This document shows, in pieces, positions 57,085-64,000 of a stretch of DNA of 64,000 nucleotides (position 1 is its first letter; every line of letters starts with the position of its first letter). This stretch comes from Legionella longbeachae (GTDB lineage Bacteria > Pseudomonadota > Gammaproteobacteria > Legionellales > Legionellaceae): positions 108,115-172,114 of the forward strand of contig NZ_RXNW01000006.1 of NCBI RefSeq assembly GCF_004283175.1, given 5' to 3'. Made by a program: the position numbers and the translations under genes. The notes under the pieces were generated by a model. That model saw only the letters and a program-made list of their open reading frames with translations. It made no database searches and was not told the DNA's origin.

Positions 57085-57098
57085 ACTAAATTTCCCTT

Positions 57099-58067
57099 TC
57101 AGTCGTTTTGCAGTACCATGAAAAAATGCGCTATCTTTTCTAAAGAATCCAACTGATAAAAACGATTCAATAATGATGCATCCAACACTTTTCCAAAATA
57201 GTAACGTATCAAAGATTTGCTTTGTAAAACAGCTTTATATTCATCTTCTAATGCAGCAAGGCCTTGTAAGTGCGATATAAAAAGATTAATTTTTTCAGAA
57301 AAACTCACCGCCACATTTTGTTGCGCCAATAACTCCTGGTAAAGCCAGGGTTTACCGCTTCCCGCACGAGAAATCATATAAGCATCACAACCGCTAAGCG
57401 CTATAGTTTTTTTTAGGCTGTCAAGATCATGAATGTCGCCATTAGCAATAACAGGAATCACTAAACGTTGCTTGATACATGCAATTTGGTGTAAATCGGG
57501 GGTGACTTCATAATCATCCATCCAGCGACGACCATGCACAATCAATGCATCAGCCCCTGCTTCTTGAATTTTTTTCGCCAAAATAAAGTCTTGCTCATTG
57601 CCTTGAATGCGAATTTTAACGGTTAACGGTATCGTGATTGCCGCGCGAACTTCTTTAACAATTTTCACCAATTGGTCAGGGGCTTCAAGTAATGCGCTTC
57701 CGGCACCTTTTTTACGGATTTTAGGCTTGGGGCAACCGCAATTGATGTCAATGATATCAGCACCATAACGTTGTAGGTTTTGTGCCGCTTGTGCCAAAAG
57801 ATGTGGTTCTGTGCCTGCAAGTTGATAAGCGAGAATCTGCTCTTCCGGAGCCCGATAAATATAGCGGGAACTTCTTGAATGTTTGTAAAGGATATCGATT
57901 GCAGAACTCATTTCAGTCACACAGTAAGCTGGTGGGCGATAATTATGAAATAATGTTCTAAATGGAGCACAACTATAGCCTGCCAAGGGGCCTTGGATAA
58001 GTCGATGAGGTAGTGTTAAACCTCCAATTTTCAAAGAACTGTTAATAAAAGCGTGCATCAATTTCAT
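57099..58067 (-). CDS. tRNA-dihydrouridine synthase (Dus family)
   Basis: 322 residues. Dus enzymes reduce uridine in tRNA using FMN and NADPH. The flavin barrel begins with LIQGPLAGYSCAPFR. The catalytic loop DINCGCPKPKIRKKGAGSALL places the acid Cys at 112, and LTVKIRIQG, LIVHGR, PVIANGDI and SRAGSGKPW follow in order. The loop is closest to DusB, but the overall sequence is divergent, so the subtype is left open. The ATG at 58067 fits; one four codons later is possible. Divergent from the 58137 gene. Confidence 0.9.
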   Translation of the reverse strand: MKLMHAFINSSLKIGGLTLPHRLIQGPLAGYSCAPFRTLFHNYRPPAYCVTEMSSAIDILYKHSRSSRYIYRAPEEQILAYQLAGTEPHLLAQAAQNLQRYGADIIDINCGCPKPKIRKKGAGSALLEAPDQLVKIVKEVRAAITIPLTVKIRIQGNEQDFILAKKIQEAGADALIVHGRRWMDDYEVTPDLHQIACIKQRLVIPVIANGDIHDLDSLKKTIALSGCDAYMISRAGSGKPWLYQELLAQQNVAVSFSEKINLFISHLQGLAALEDEYKAVLQSKSLIRYYFGKVLDASLLNRFYQLDSLEKIAHFFMVLQND

Positions 58068-58136
58068 TCATGGATATAATGAGTGCGAATTTTAACATAA
58101 TTGAAAAAAAATCGAATTAAATAGGATAAATCCTTC

Positions 58137-58580
58137 ATGGACAAACGTTATTTATCTCCTTTGGAAATACTCAACATCGCAACACAACATGCCTATGCTG
58201 CAGACTATTTGCTTCAGCAACTCACTCAAGGGACTGTAAGGGACTCTGATTCCCTGATTGTATTAACACCAGTCACTTCATTGATGTATCAAGCCTTTCA
58301 ACTTACATTAAAAGCTTATTGTTTGCATGAACATCGTCCAATCAAGGAATATAAGAAGCTTATGGAACTGGTTGAGTTAAACCGTCATTTGGGATTTTCT
58401 CATCAAGAAATCCTTTTATTAAAAACATTGACCAAACAGCAGGCTTTTCACAAAGGTACGGATTTTGATCTTTGGGAAAACCAGCAACAATTTCATGTCT
58501 TTTGTGAAGAAATACTTTCCCTTTATCAACGCTTACAAATGATGATGCCTTTGGAACTTCACCCAGATTATCAACGGTAG
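58137..58580 (+). CDS. Small hypothetical helical protein
   Basis: 147 residues, not recognised with certainty. It is nearly all alpha-helical with a cluster of His and Leu (LTLKAYCLHEHRPIKEYKKL, then LNRHLGFSHQEILLLKTL), a layout loosely like HEPN-type nucleic-acid-associated proteins. The strict HEPN R-x4-6-H motif is not clear. There is no signal peptide. AGGA lies 9 nt before the ATG. The 69-bp gap to the divergent dus gene should hold both promoters. Confidence 0.75.
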   Translation: MDKRYLSPLEILNIATQHAYAADYLLQQLTQGTVRDSDSLIVLTPVTSLMYQAFQLTLKAYCLHEHRPIKEYKKLMELVELNRHLGFSHQEILLLKTLTKQQAFHKGTDFDLWENQQQFHVFCEEILSLYQRLQMMMPLELHPDYQR

Positions 58581-58983
58581 AGAGAAGCCCTGCATCTGGG
58601 TTTTCATAGAGAAGCCCCTGGATTCTGCATTTCATAATTAGTGCGCTTTGCACTCTTTAGCGAGTTTTCAAAAAAGTTAACAACACCCCTTTTGGTGCTC
58701 AAATAATAAACAGCCATTATCTGTGGGACTTGGCAGCAGATGCAATTCACGTTAGGATAAGTTCATTATTTTAGAACCTGTTGACAATTCATTCCAGGTT
58801 GTCTACTTTTCGAGCTTTGTGTGCGGAATCAAGGCGATATTGAATCGATTAGTATCATGGTACTTGAATATGATCAGCACTGGCTCCACATATAAGGAAA
58901 ATAGGGCACGTAGACTTAGGAGGCAAAATGTCAATGACCTCTAATCTCAGTATTGAATTTATTCACATTTAAGGTAGAAAACT
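58581..58983. other. Intergenic region before the MoxR operon
   Basis: 403 bp. The left part has two related short segments (AGAGAAGCCCTGCATCTGG and AGAGAAGCCCCTGGATT, 58580-58627) and a small AGTGC-GCTTT-GCACT hairpin (58640-58654). The rest should carry the MoxR operon promoter. No gene recognised. Confidence 0.5.
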
Positions 58984-59985
58984 ATGGAGCAAGTAGAAGA
59001 CAATAAAACTGAAAATTCGGTGCAACATCAAATATTACAGTTAAGTCATCGCTTAAACTCGCAAATTTTAGGCCAAAAAGCGTTAATTTCGCGTCTGCTC
59101 ATCGCCTTACTTGCTGATGGTCATTTATTGGTTGAAGGAGCGCCGGGTTTGGCAAAAACGCGTGCTGTTAAAGAATTATCTGATGGAGTTGAAGGTAATT
59201 TTCACCGCATCCAATTTACACCGGATTTATTGCCTGGGGATTTGACGGGAACTGATGTGTACCACCCCCAAAATGGCTCTTTTGTTTTTCAACCAGGCCC
59301 AATATTCCATCATCTCCTTTTAGCAGATGAAATTAACAGAGCCCCAGCTAAGGTACAATCTGCGTTACTCGAAGCCATGGCAGAAAGACAAGTTACCATA
59401 GGAGGTAAAACATATCCCTTACCAGAATTGTTTTTGGTAATGGCAACTCAAAATCCTATTGAACAAGAAGGAACTTATCCTTTGCCGGAAGCACAATTAG
59501 ACCGATTTTTAATGTATGTAAAAATTAGTTATCCGGATGCGAAGGTAGAACACGATATTTTAGCGTTATCCCGCAAAGAAGCCATGGGTCTTGCGATGGC
59601 CAACAAGCCAGCTACAACTGAAAAATTACCCCAGAAGACATTATTTGAAGCGCGTAAGCAAGTGCTAAATGTTCATACTAGCGAAGCAATAGAAAATTAT
59701 TTGGTACAATTAGTCATCGCCACTCGAAATCCCGGGGTGTATAGCGAAGAATTAGCTAGATGGTTACGCTTTGGTGCCAGTCCTCGTGCTACAATTGCCC
59801 TGGATCGTTGTTCAAAAGCACATGCATGGCTTTCAGGAAGAGATTACGTCACCCCAGATGATATCCATGTAATTGCTCATGATGTTTTACGACATAGAAT
59901 TTTATTAAGTTTTGAAGCTGAAGCAGAGGGAATTAATAGCGATGACTTTATTGACTCCTTGTTACGCTTAGTTGCTGTTCCTTAG
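58984..59985 (+). CDS. moxR: MoxR family AAA+ ATPase
   Basis: 333 residues. MoxR ATPases act as chaperones, usually with VWA-domain proteins encoded next to them, as here. Walker A is GAPGLAKT (about residues 55-62), Walker B LLLADEINRAP and sensor 1 LVMATQNPIEQEGTYPLPEAQLDRF. The C-terminal lid is present. It is the first gene of a MoxR-DUF58-DUF4381-BatA-BatB-TPR array, although a 202-bp gap with a possible terminator separates it from the rest. Confidence 0.94.
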   Translation: MEQVEDNKTENSVQHQILQLSHRLNSQILGQKALISRLLIALLADGHLLVEGAPGLAKTRAVKELSDGVEGNFHRIQFTPDLLPGDLTGTDVYHPQNGSFVFQPGPIFHHLLLADEINRAPAKVQSALLEAMAERQVTIGGKTYPLPELFLVMATQNPIEQEGTYPLPEAQLDRFLMYVKISYPDAKVEHDILALSRKEAMGLAMANKPATTEKLPQKTLFEARKQVLNVHTSEAIENYLVQLVIATRNPGVYSEELARWLRFGASPRATIALDRCSKAHAWLSGRDYVTPDDIHVIAHDVLRHRILLSFEAEAEGINSDDFIDSLLRLVAVP

Positions 59986-60029
59986 ACCCGATCCTCAAGT
60001 TTTCATGCTTGATTTCTTACAATGTCGAC

Positions 60030-60055
60030 GCCCCACTGCTTGTAGGCGGGCTTTT
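60030..60055 (+). terminator. Possible attenuator/terminator between moxR and the DUF58 gene
   Basis: A GCCCCAC ... GTAGGCGGGC stem with bulges is followed by five T. Its position inside an otherwise conserved operon suggests partial termination that would make moxR transcript more abundant than the downstream genes. Confidence 0.45.
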
Positions 60056-60187
60056 TAGTTCTGGCAATAGTGCTGGATCCTGCGTAAAAGCAGCTGGAAG
60101 TTGGTCTTGTAGATGATCCGAAAAAAAACTTGGGGATCGTGTTAGAGAATCTAATAGGCTAAGTAAAATGAAGTACTAGAGGTTTTT

Positions 60188-61102
60188 ATGGCAAATGGTG
60201 TTGTTGCAGAACTCAATGAACTGATTGAATTAAGACGTTATGTACAATCCGTTCGTTATCATCCAGAAGGTAAAGCGATACGCTCAGGCAACCATTTATC
60301 CCGATTACGTGGTCGAGGAATGGATTTTGCTGAAGTAAGGAATTATCAAGCTGGTGATGAAATTCGTCACATGGAATGGCGTGTCACTGCACGTACAGGT
60401 AGACCTCATGTCAAAGTGTATCAGGAAGAAAAAGAGCGCCCTGTAGTCATTCTCACCGATTTTAATCCATCAATGATTTTTGGTACGCGCATCGCATTTA
60501 AATCCGTAATCGCTGCACGATTAACGGCGCTTCTTGCCTGGACGGTAATCAAGGAGGGAGATAGGGTAGGTGGATTATTTTTTTCAGCCACCGAACACAG
60601 TGAATTTACCCCTCGTAGCCGTGAAGTAGGGGTTCTTCCCATGCTCGCTTCGTTAAGTCATTATACGGCGCAAACCGAAGAACAACGAGAGGCTCAGCCA
60701 AGACAACTCAGTGATGTATTGATCCGCTTAAATCGTGTGATTAGACCCGGAAGTATTTTAGTTTTAATCAGTGATTTTTATTCTCTGGATAATGAAAGTG
60801 AGCGGCATTTAAATCGGTTACGCTCACACAATGATATTCTGGCATATCATATCTGCGACAAAATAGAACTCGCTCCACCAAAACCGCAGCAATATGCCAT
60901 TACCAATGGAAAACAGGAAATAATTCTTGATACCAGCCTTCACTCAATAAACATTGCTTACGAACATTACTGCCAGCAGCGCATCACCCAATTACAGGAA
61001 CAGTTACGTCGCTTACATATTCAGTATGTTCAAGTAACCGCGGATCTCGATTTAGCTCCATTAGTACGGCAAACTTTTCCCAGGAGGTCTTCCCATGGCT
61101 AA
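60188..61102 (+). CDS. DUF58 domain protein
   Basis: 304 residues. The DUF58 core is clear: GRGMDFAEVRNYQAGDEIRHMEW followed by ARTGRPHVKVYQEEKERPV, then a degenerate VWA-like fold (VVILTDFNPSMIFGT, ILVLISDFYSLD). DUF58 proteins accompany MoxR ATPases and VWA proteins; their job is not settled, though envelope stress is often suggested. No membrane segment. An AGAGG ribosome binding site precedes the ATG. The end overlaps the next gene by 8 bp. Confidence 0.92.
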   Translation: MANGVVAELNELIELRRYVQSVRYHPEGKAIRSGNHLSRLRGRGMDFAEVRNYQAGDEIRHMEWRVTARTGRPHVKVYQEEKERPVVILTDFNPSMIFGTRIAFKSVIAARLTALLAWTVIKEGDRVGGLFFSATEHSEFTPRSREVGVLPMLASLSHYTAQTEEQREAQPRQLSDVLIRLNRVIRPGSILVLISDFYSLDNESERHLNRLRSHNDILAYHICDKIELAPPKPQQYAITNGKQEIILDTSLHSINIAYEHYCQQRITQLQEQLRRLHIQYVQVTADLDLAPLVRQTFPRRSSHG

Positions 61103-61580
61103 CACCGACCCCTTGGCGCAATTAAAAGATATTCATCTTCCCACACCTATAGGCTGGTGGCCCTTAGCCCCGGGGTGGTATGTGGTCATCGCACTTATGG
61201 TATTAATATTCATCTTTGTTTTTTATTGGATTTACAAAAATCATCGTAATGCAAAAGCAAAGAACTGCGCTTTAATTTTATTAATGAATTATCAAAAAGA
61301 ATACGAAAAAGAACACAATGTAGCCCTGACAAGTGCCCGTATTTCAGAATTATTACGCCGAGTTGCCTTAGTCTACTATCCAAGAGGTGAAGTTGCCAGC
61401 TTACATGAGGAAAACTGGCTGCGTTTTTTAAATGCAACAGGTAAAGGAATAGATTTTAACTTAGTAAAAGACATGCTTCTAGATGCCCCTTTTAAAACAG
61501 GTCAAACCATGGATCTCAGCCCACTGTTCAAAACTGCACAGCTTTGGATTAAACAACGGAGAGTGCCATGTTCGAATTAG
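61095..61580 (+). CDS. DUF4381 domain membrane protein
   Basis: 161 residues. It starts with the DUF4381-typical DPLAQLKDIHLPTPIGWWPLAPGW, then one membrane helix (VVIALMVLIFIFVFYWIY). The rest is a cytoplasmic helical part with LLRRVALVYYPRGEVASLHEENWLRFL. It is the standard neighbour between DUF58 and BatA in gammaproteobacterial MoxR operons. It overlaps both flanking genes, so translation is coupled. Confidence 0.9.
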   Translation: MANTDPLAQLKDIHLPTPIGWWPLAPGWYVVIALMVLIFIFVFYWIYKNHRNAKAKNCALILLMNYQKEYEKEHNVALTSARISELLRRVALVYYPRGEVASLHEENWLRFLNATGKGIDFNLVKDMLLDAPFKTGQTMDLSPLFKTAQLWIKQRRVPCSN

Positions 61581-62596
61581 CCATCCCCTGGGTTTTATTA
61601 CTTGTTCCTTTGCCTTTAATTCTCTGGTTTTTAATGCCCAGGGTAAAAGTAAAATTGCCCACGGCTTTAAGAGTACCTTTCTTCGCAGCTATGATTGACA
61701 TAGCCGATCAGGAAAAGAGTTCTATTTCTGTACAACACTCTCTTTTAATACCGGCCTTAGTATGGTTATTACTCGTATTTGCTCTAGCTGGGCCACGTTG
61801 GGTTGGTGCCCCTAAACCCGTTTCTCGTGAAGGATATAACATCATGATGGCCTTGGACTTATCAGGAAGCATGGAAATTCCAGACATGATTTTGCATGGG
61901 AGACCTACAAGCCGTTTGAATATAGTAAAAAGCGCCGCAGAACAATTCGTGCGTGAGCGCTCAGGCGATAAAATTGGTTTAATACTTTTTGGCACCCGAG
62001 CTTACTTACAAACACCTCTAACCTACGACCGACATTCAATACTTTTACGCCTTGAAGATGCCACAGCCGGACTTGCAGGCAAAACAACTTCTATAGGTGA
62101 TGCGGTGGGCCTTGCAGTCAAACGTTTAGATAGTGCACCCAAAAAAGGGCGTGTTATTATTCTATTAACTGATGGAGCGAATAATTCAGGCGTACTTGCT
62201 CCACTTAAGGCAGCTGAATTAGCGAAAGAGGAAGGAATTAAAATTTATACTATTGGTTTAGGTTCGGAAGGCGATTCCAGAGCCCTCGTTGGTGATTTTC
62301 TCATGCAAAGTCCCGCGGCAGATTTAGATGAAGAAACCTTGAAAAAAATGTCTGATATGACAGGAGGACGCTATTTTCGTGCAACAGATACTGAATCACT
62401 CCATTTAATCTACAAAACGATTAATCAATTAGAAACGATAAACCAAGAGCAAGCTACTGTACGACCACAAAAAGAATATTATCCATGGTTTGTTGCTTTC
62501 GCTTTAGTTCTTTGCTTCTTTTGGCTGTTTGAAAAAACTGACCTGTCTTTAAGAGTAAACTTTTCAGCAGAAAAAAGGGAGGCATTAAGGCCATGA
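61568..62596 (+). CDS. batA: VWA-domain protein, BatA type
   Basis: 342 residues. Two N-terminal membrane helices (VLLLVPLPLILWFLMP and LLIPALVWLLLVFALAGPRW) precede a von Willebrand A domain with an intact MIDAS: MALDLSGSMEI for the D-x-S-x-S motif, later TTSIGDAVG and LLTDGANNSG. One C-terminal membrane helix (WFVAFALVLCFFWLF) follows. Bat (Bacteroides aerotolerance) proteins occur with MoxR and help envelope or oxidative stress tolerance in some bacteria. It overlaps both neighbours by a few bases. Confidence 0.93.
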   Translation: MFELAIPWVLLLVPLPLILWFLMPRVKVKLPTALRVPFFAAMIDIADQEKSSISVQHSLLIPALVWLLLVFALAGPRWVGAPKPVSREGYNIMMALDLSGSMEIPDMILHGRPTSRLNIVKSAAEQFVRERSGDKIGLILFGTRAYLQTPLTYDRHSILLRLEDATAGLAGKTTSIGDAVGLAVKRLDSAPKKGRVIILLTDGANNSGVLAPLKAAELAKEEGIKIYTIGLGSEGDSRALVGDFLMQSPAADLDEETLKKMSDMTGGRYFRATDTESLHLIYKTINQLETINQEQATVRPQKEYYPWFVAFALVLCFFWLFEKTDLSLRVNFSAEKREALRP

Positions 62597-63522
62597 TGAC
62601 AACTTTTCATTTTTTAAGACCATGGTGGCTTTTGATGATAATGCCTTTATTAGGATTAACCCTGGTTTTATGGCGACAAAAACCCAAGCTACATGCATGG
62701 GCCGAAGTTTGTGATCCACATTTGCTCAATCACCTGCTTCAAAAGAAAGAACAAGGCCAACGAGTAGGTTCTTTATTGAGCTTAATATTCAGCCTTCTAT
62801 TTATGATTTTAAGTAGTGCAGGCCCGGTATGGTATAAACTACCTGTGGCAACCTACAAGCCAATACAGCCCAGGGTTTTGGTTTTGGATATGTCTGAAAA
62901 TATGATGGTAAATGATTTATCGCCAAGTCGTTTAAGTCGCGCCAAATTTAAATTGCATGACTTATTTGCACACAAAGATGCAGGTCAGTTTGGCTTAGTA
63001 ATTTTTACTAGCGAACCTTTTGTCGTCTCCCCGCTGACTGATGATGGGCAAACAATTTCATCATTACTTGCTTCATTAACTCCAGATATAATGCCCGTGA
63101 CAGGTCAAAATTTACATAGCGCATTAAACGAGGCCAGCACTCTGATCAAACAAGCAGGTTATAATCAAGGACAAATTTTAGTAATGACTGCAGACTCCCC
63201 TTCAAGCGAATCGATTGCGCTTGCAAAGAAATTAGCAGAATCAGGCATTTATTCCTCGATTATGCCAATCAAAGCAGATCAAAATTTAAACCCATTATTT
63301 CAGAAATTCGCCCAGGAAGGGGAAGGACAATTGATAAAATATACCTCCGACTCAAGTGATTTGGATCAATGGCTTAACTCTGGAAATACTAACAAATATG
63401 CTCTAAGCCAAAATGAAGATATCCCACTTTGGCGGGATGAAGGGCGATGGTTTTTAATCCCCGCGCTGCTGTTGCTCTTACCAGTGTTTCGACGCGGTTG
63501 GATGCAGAGGGTAACTGTATGA
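62593..63522 (+). CDS. batB: VWA-domain protein, BatB type
   Basis: 309 residues. It has the same layout as BatA: N-terminal helices (WWLLMIMPLLGLTLVLW, LLSLIFSLLFMILSSAGPVW), a VWA domain and a C-terminal helix (WFLIPALLLLLPVF). The MIDAS is altered: LVLDMSENMMVND has Asn where the last Ser of D-x-S-x-S is expected, and the later Asp/Thr positions are also less typical. Metal binding may be weakened. Start and stop overlap the neighbours (ATGA with the next gene). Confidence 0.9.
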   Translation: MMTTFHFLRPWWLLMIMPLLGLTLVLWRQKPKLHAWAEVCDPHLLNHLLQKKEQGQRVGSLLSLIFSLLFMILSSAGPVWYKLPVATYKPIQPRVLVLDMSENMMVNDLSPSRLSRAKFKLHDLFAHKDAGQFGLVIFTSEPFVVSPLTDDGQTISSLLASLTPDIMPVTGQNLHSALNEASTLIKQAGYNQGQILVMTADSPSSESIALAKKLAESGIYSSIMPIKADQNLNPLFQKFAQEGEGQLIKYTSDSSDLDQWLNSGNTNKYALSQNEDIPLWRDEGRWFLIPALLLLLPVFRRGWMQRVTV

Positions 63523-64000
63523 AGCGCTGCCTCATTCTTTTATTATTTTTATTCTATTCCTTTTCCGTTCATGCTTTTAATTGGCACGACTTATGGATTA
63601 CCCCAGACCAACAAGGGCAAGAGTTAATGTCAAAAAATCAATTTAAAGAAGCCCAAGAAACCTTTACACGAAGTGATTGGGCTGCTGCCGCTGCATATAG
63701 GGCTGGAGACTATCAAAAAGCGGCTGAATTGTATCAAAATTCAGGAAATGAGCAGGGATATTATAATGAAGGAAATTCTTTAGCACATATGGGAAAATAT
63801 GAAGAAGCCCTTAAAGCCTACAATAAAGCATTAGCAATTAATTCATCCAACCAAGATGCACTTTATAACCGTAAATTAATTGAAGATCTTTTAAAGAAAG
63901 AAAAAGAAAAGAATCAAAATCAGCAAAACAAAGATCAGCAAAACAAAGATCAACAAAACAAAGATCAGCAAAACAAAGATCAGCAAAACAAAGATCAACA
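63519..64000 (+). CDS. batC: TPR protein, BatC-like, cut by the window end
   Basis: The ATG at 63519 overlaps the batB stop. The visible 160 residues start with a signal peptide or anchor (CLILLLFLFYSFSVHAF). Tetratricopeptide repeats follow (GDYQKAAELYQNSGNEQGYYNEGNS, then MGKYEEALKAYNKALAINS). A low-complexity QQNKD repeat runs off the window edge. This is the normal position and layout for the BatC/BatE TPR partner of BatA/BatB. The C-terminus is not visible. Confidence 0.85.
   Translation, partial: MKRCLILLLFLFYSFSVHAFNWHDLWITPDQQGQELMSKNQFKEAQETFTRSDWAAAAAYRAGDYQKAAELYQNSGNEQGYYNEGNSLAHMGKYEEALKAYNKALAINSSNQDALYNRKLIEDLLKKEKEKNQNQQNKDQQNKDQQNKDQQNKDQQNKDQ
63921..64000 (+). repeat. 15-bp tandem coding repeat at the window end
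   Basis: Five full copies plus a partial one of CAGCAAAACAAAGAT (third and sixth units with CAA for CAG), coding QQNKD. Copy number is unknown because the window ends inside the array. Confidence 0.95.

Noticed and set aside
58580-58660. Mobile-element remnant suggested by two similar short segments
   Set aside because: Similarity covers fewer than 20 bases with gaps, and no target-site duplication or terminal repeat is visible.

Overview
The window looks like a chromosome segment of a Legionella species, probably not L. pneumophila itself. It is AT-rich and compact. It encodes close matches to the Legionella type II-secreted proteins PlaC (catalytic Ser37/Asp398/His401 at the numbering known for PlaC) and SrnA (RNase T2). 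It also carries several large proteins with coiled coils and membrane segments of the kind common among Legionella Dot/Icm effectors. Most of the remaining genes are ordinary gammaproteobacterial housekeeping genes.

Layout. 1-8.0 kb (minus strand): a truncated unknown protein, yciA, tex, glmS and plaC. 8.3-12.6 kb (plus): trhO, smpB, bcp, a PIN-PhoH ATPase and guaC. 12.7-20.4 kb: unknown proteins, an esterase-like hydrolase, a GIN-domain lipoprotein, srnA, a 718-residue membrane/coiled-coil protein and manC. 20.6-30 kb (plus): queC, a small membrane protein, metG, a lone soluble rnfB, nth, a permuted papain-like (YiiX-type) protein, a 580-residue unknown and a tandem VUT-type transporter. 30.3-33.7 kb: glmU, an unknown and ansA. 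34.3-38.8 kb: rppH-ptsP-lgt-thyA, the same order as in E. coli.

39-50.8 kb is the accessory part. It starts with an exported protein of five Ig-like repeats plus a six-blade propeller. A minus-strand operon follows, encoding an outer-membrane-barrel-like protein, a CHASE2 class III nucleotidyl cyclase and a FecR-domain protein. Next comes a 672-residue protein in which I can place the key residues of the CyaA/edema factor/ExoY toxin cyclase family, followed by a small helical protein and a repeat-containing coiled-coil protein with a C-terminal membrane segment. Two unrelated cyclase families thus lie within 6 kb.

50.9-58.6 kb: thioesterase, priA, a PTPS-family enzyme with Glu in place of the QueD cysteine motif, a MidA-type methyltransferase, a FolM-like pteridine reductase, a Gfo/Idh/MocA oxidoreductase, a Dus enzyme and a small unknown. 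59-64 kb: a MoxR-DUF58-DUF4381-BatA-BatB-TPR (BatC-like) operon that runs off the end inside a 15-bp tandem repeat.

No tRNA, rRNA, CRISPR array, insertion sequence or prophage was recognised. Intergenic space holds mainly hairpins that look like terminators. All function calls rest on motif recognition by eye; no database search was run.
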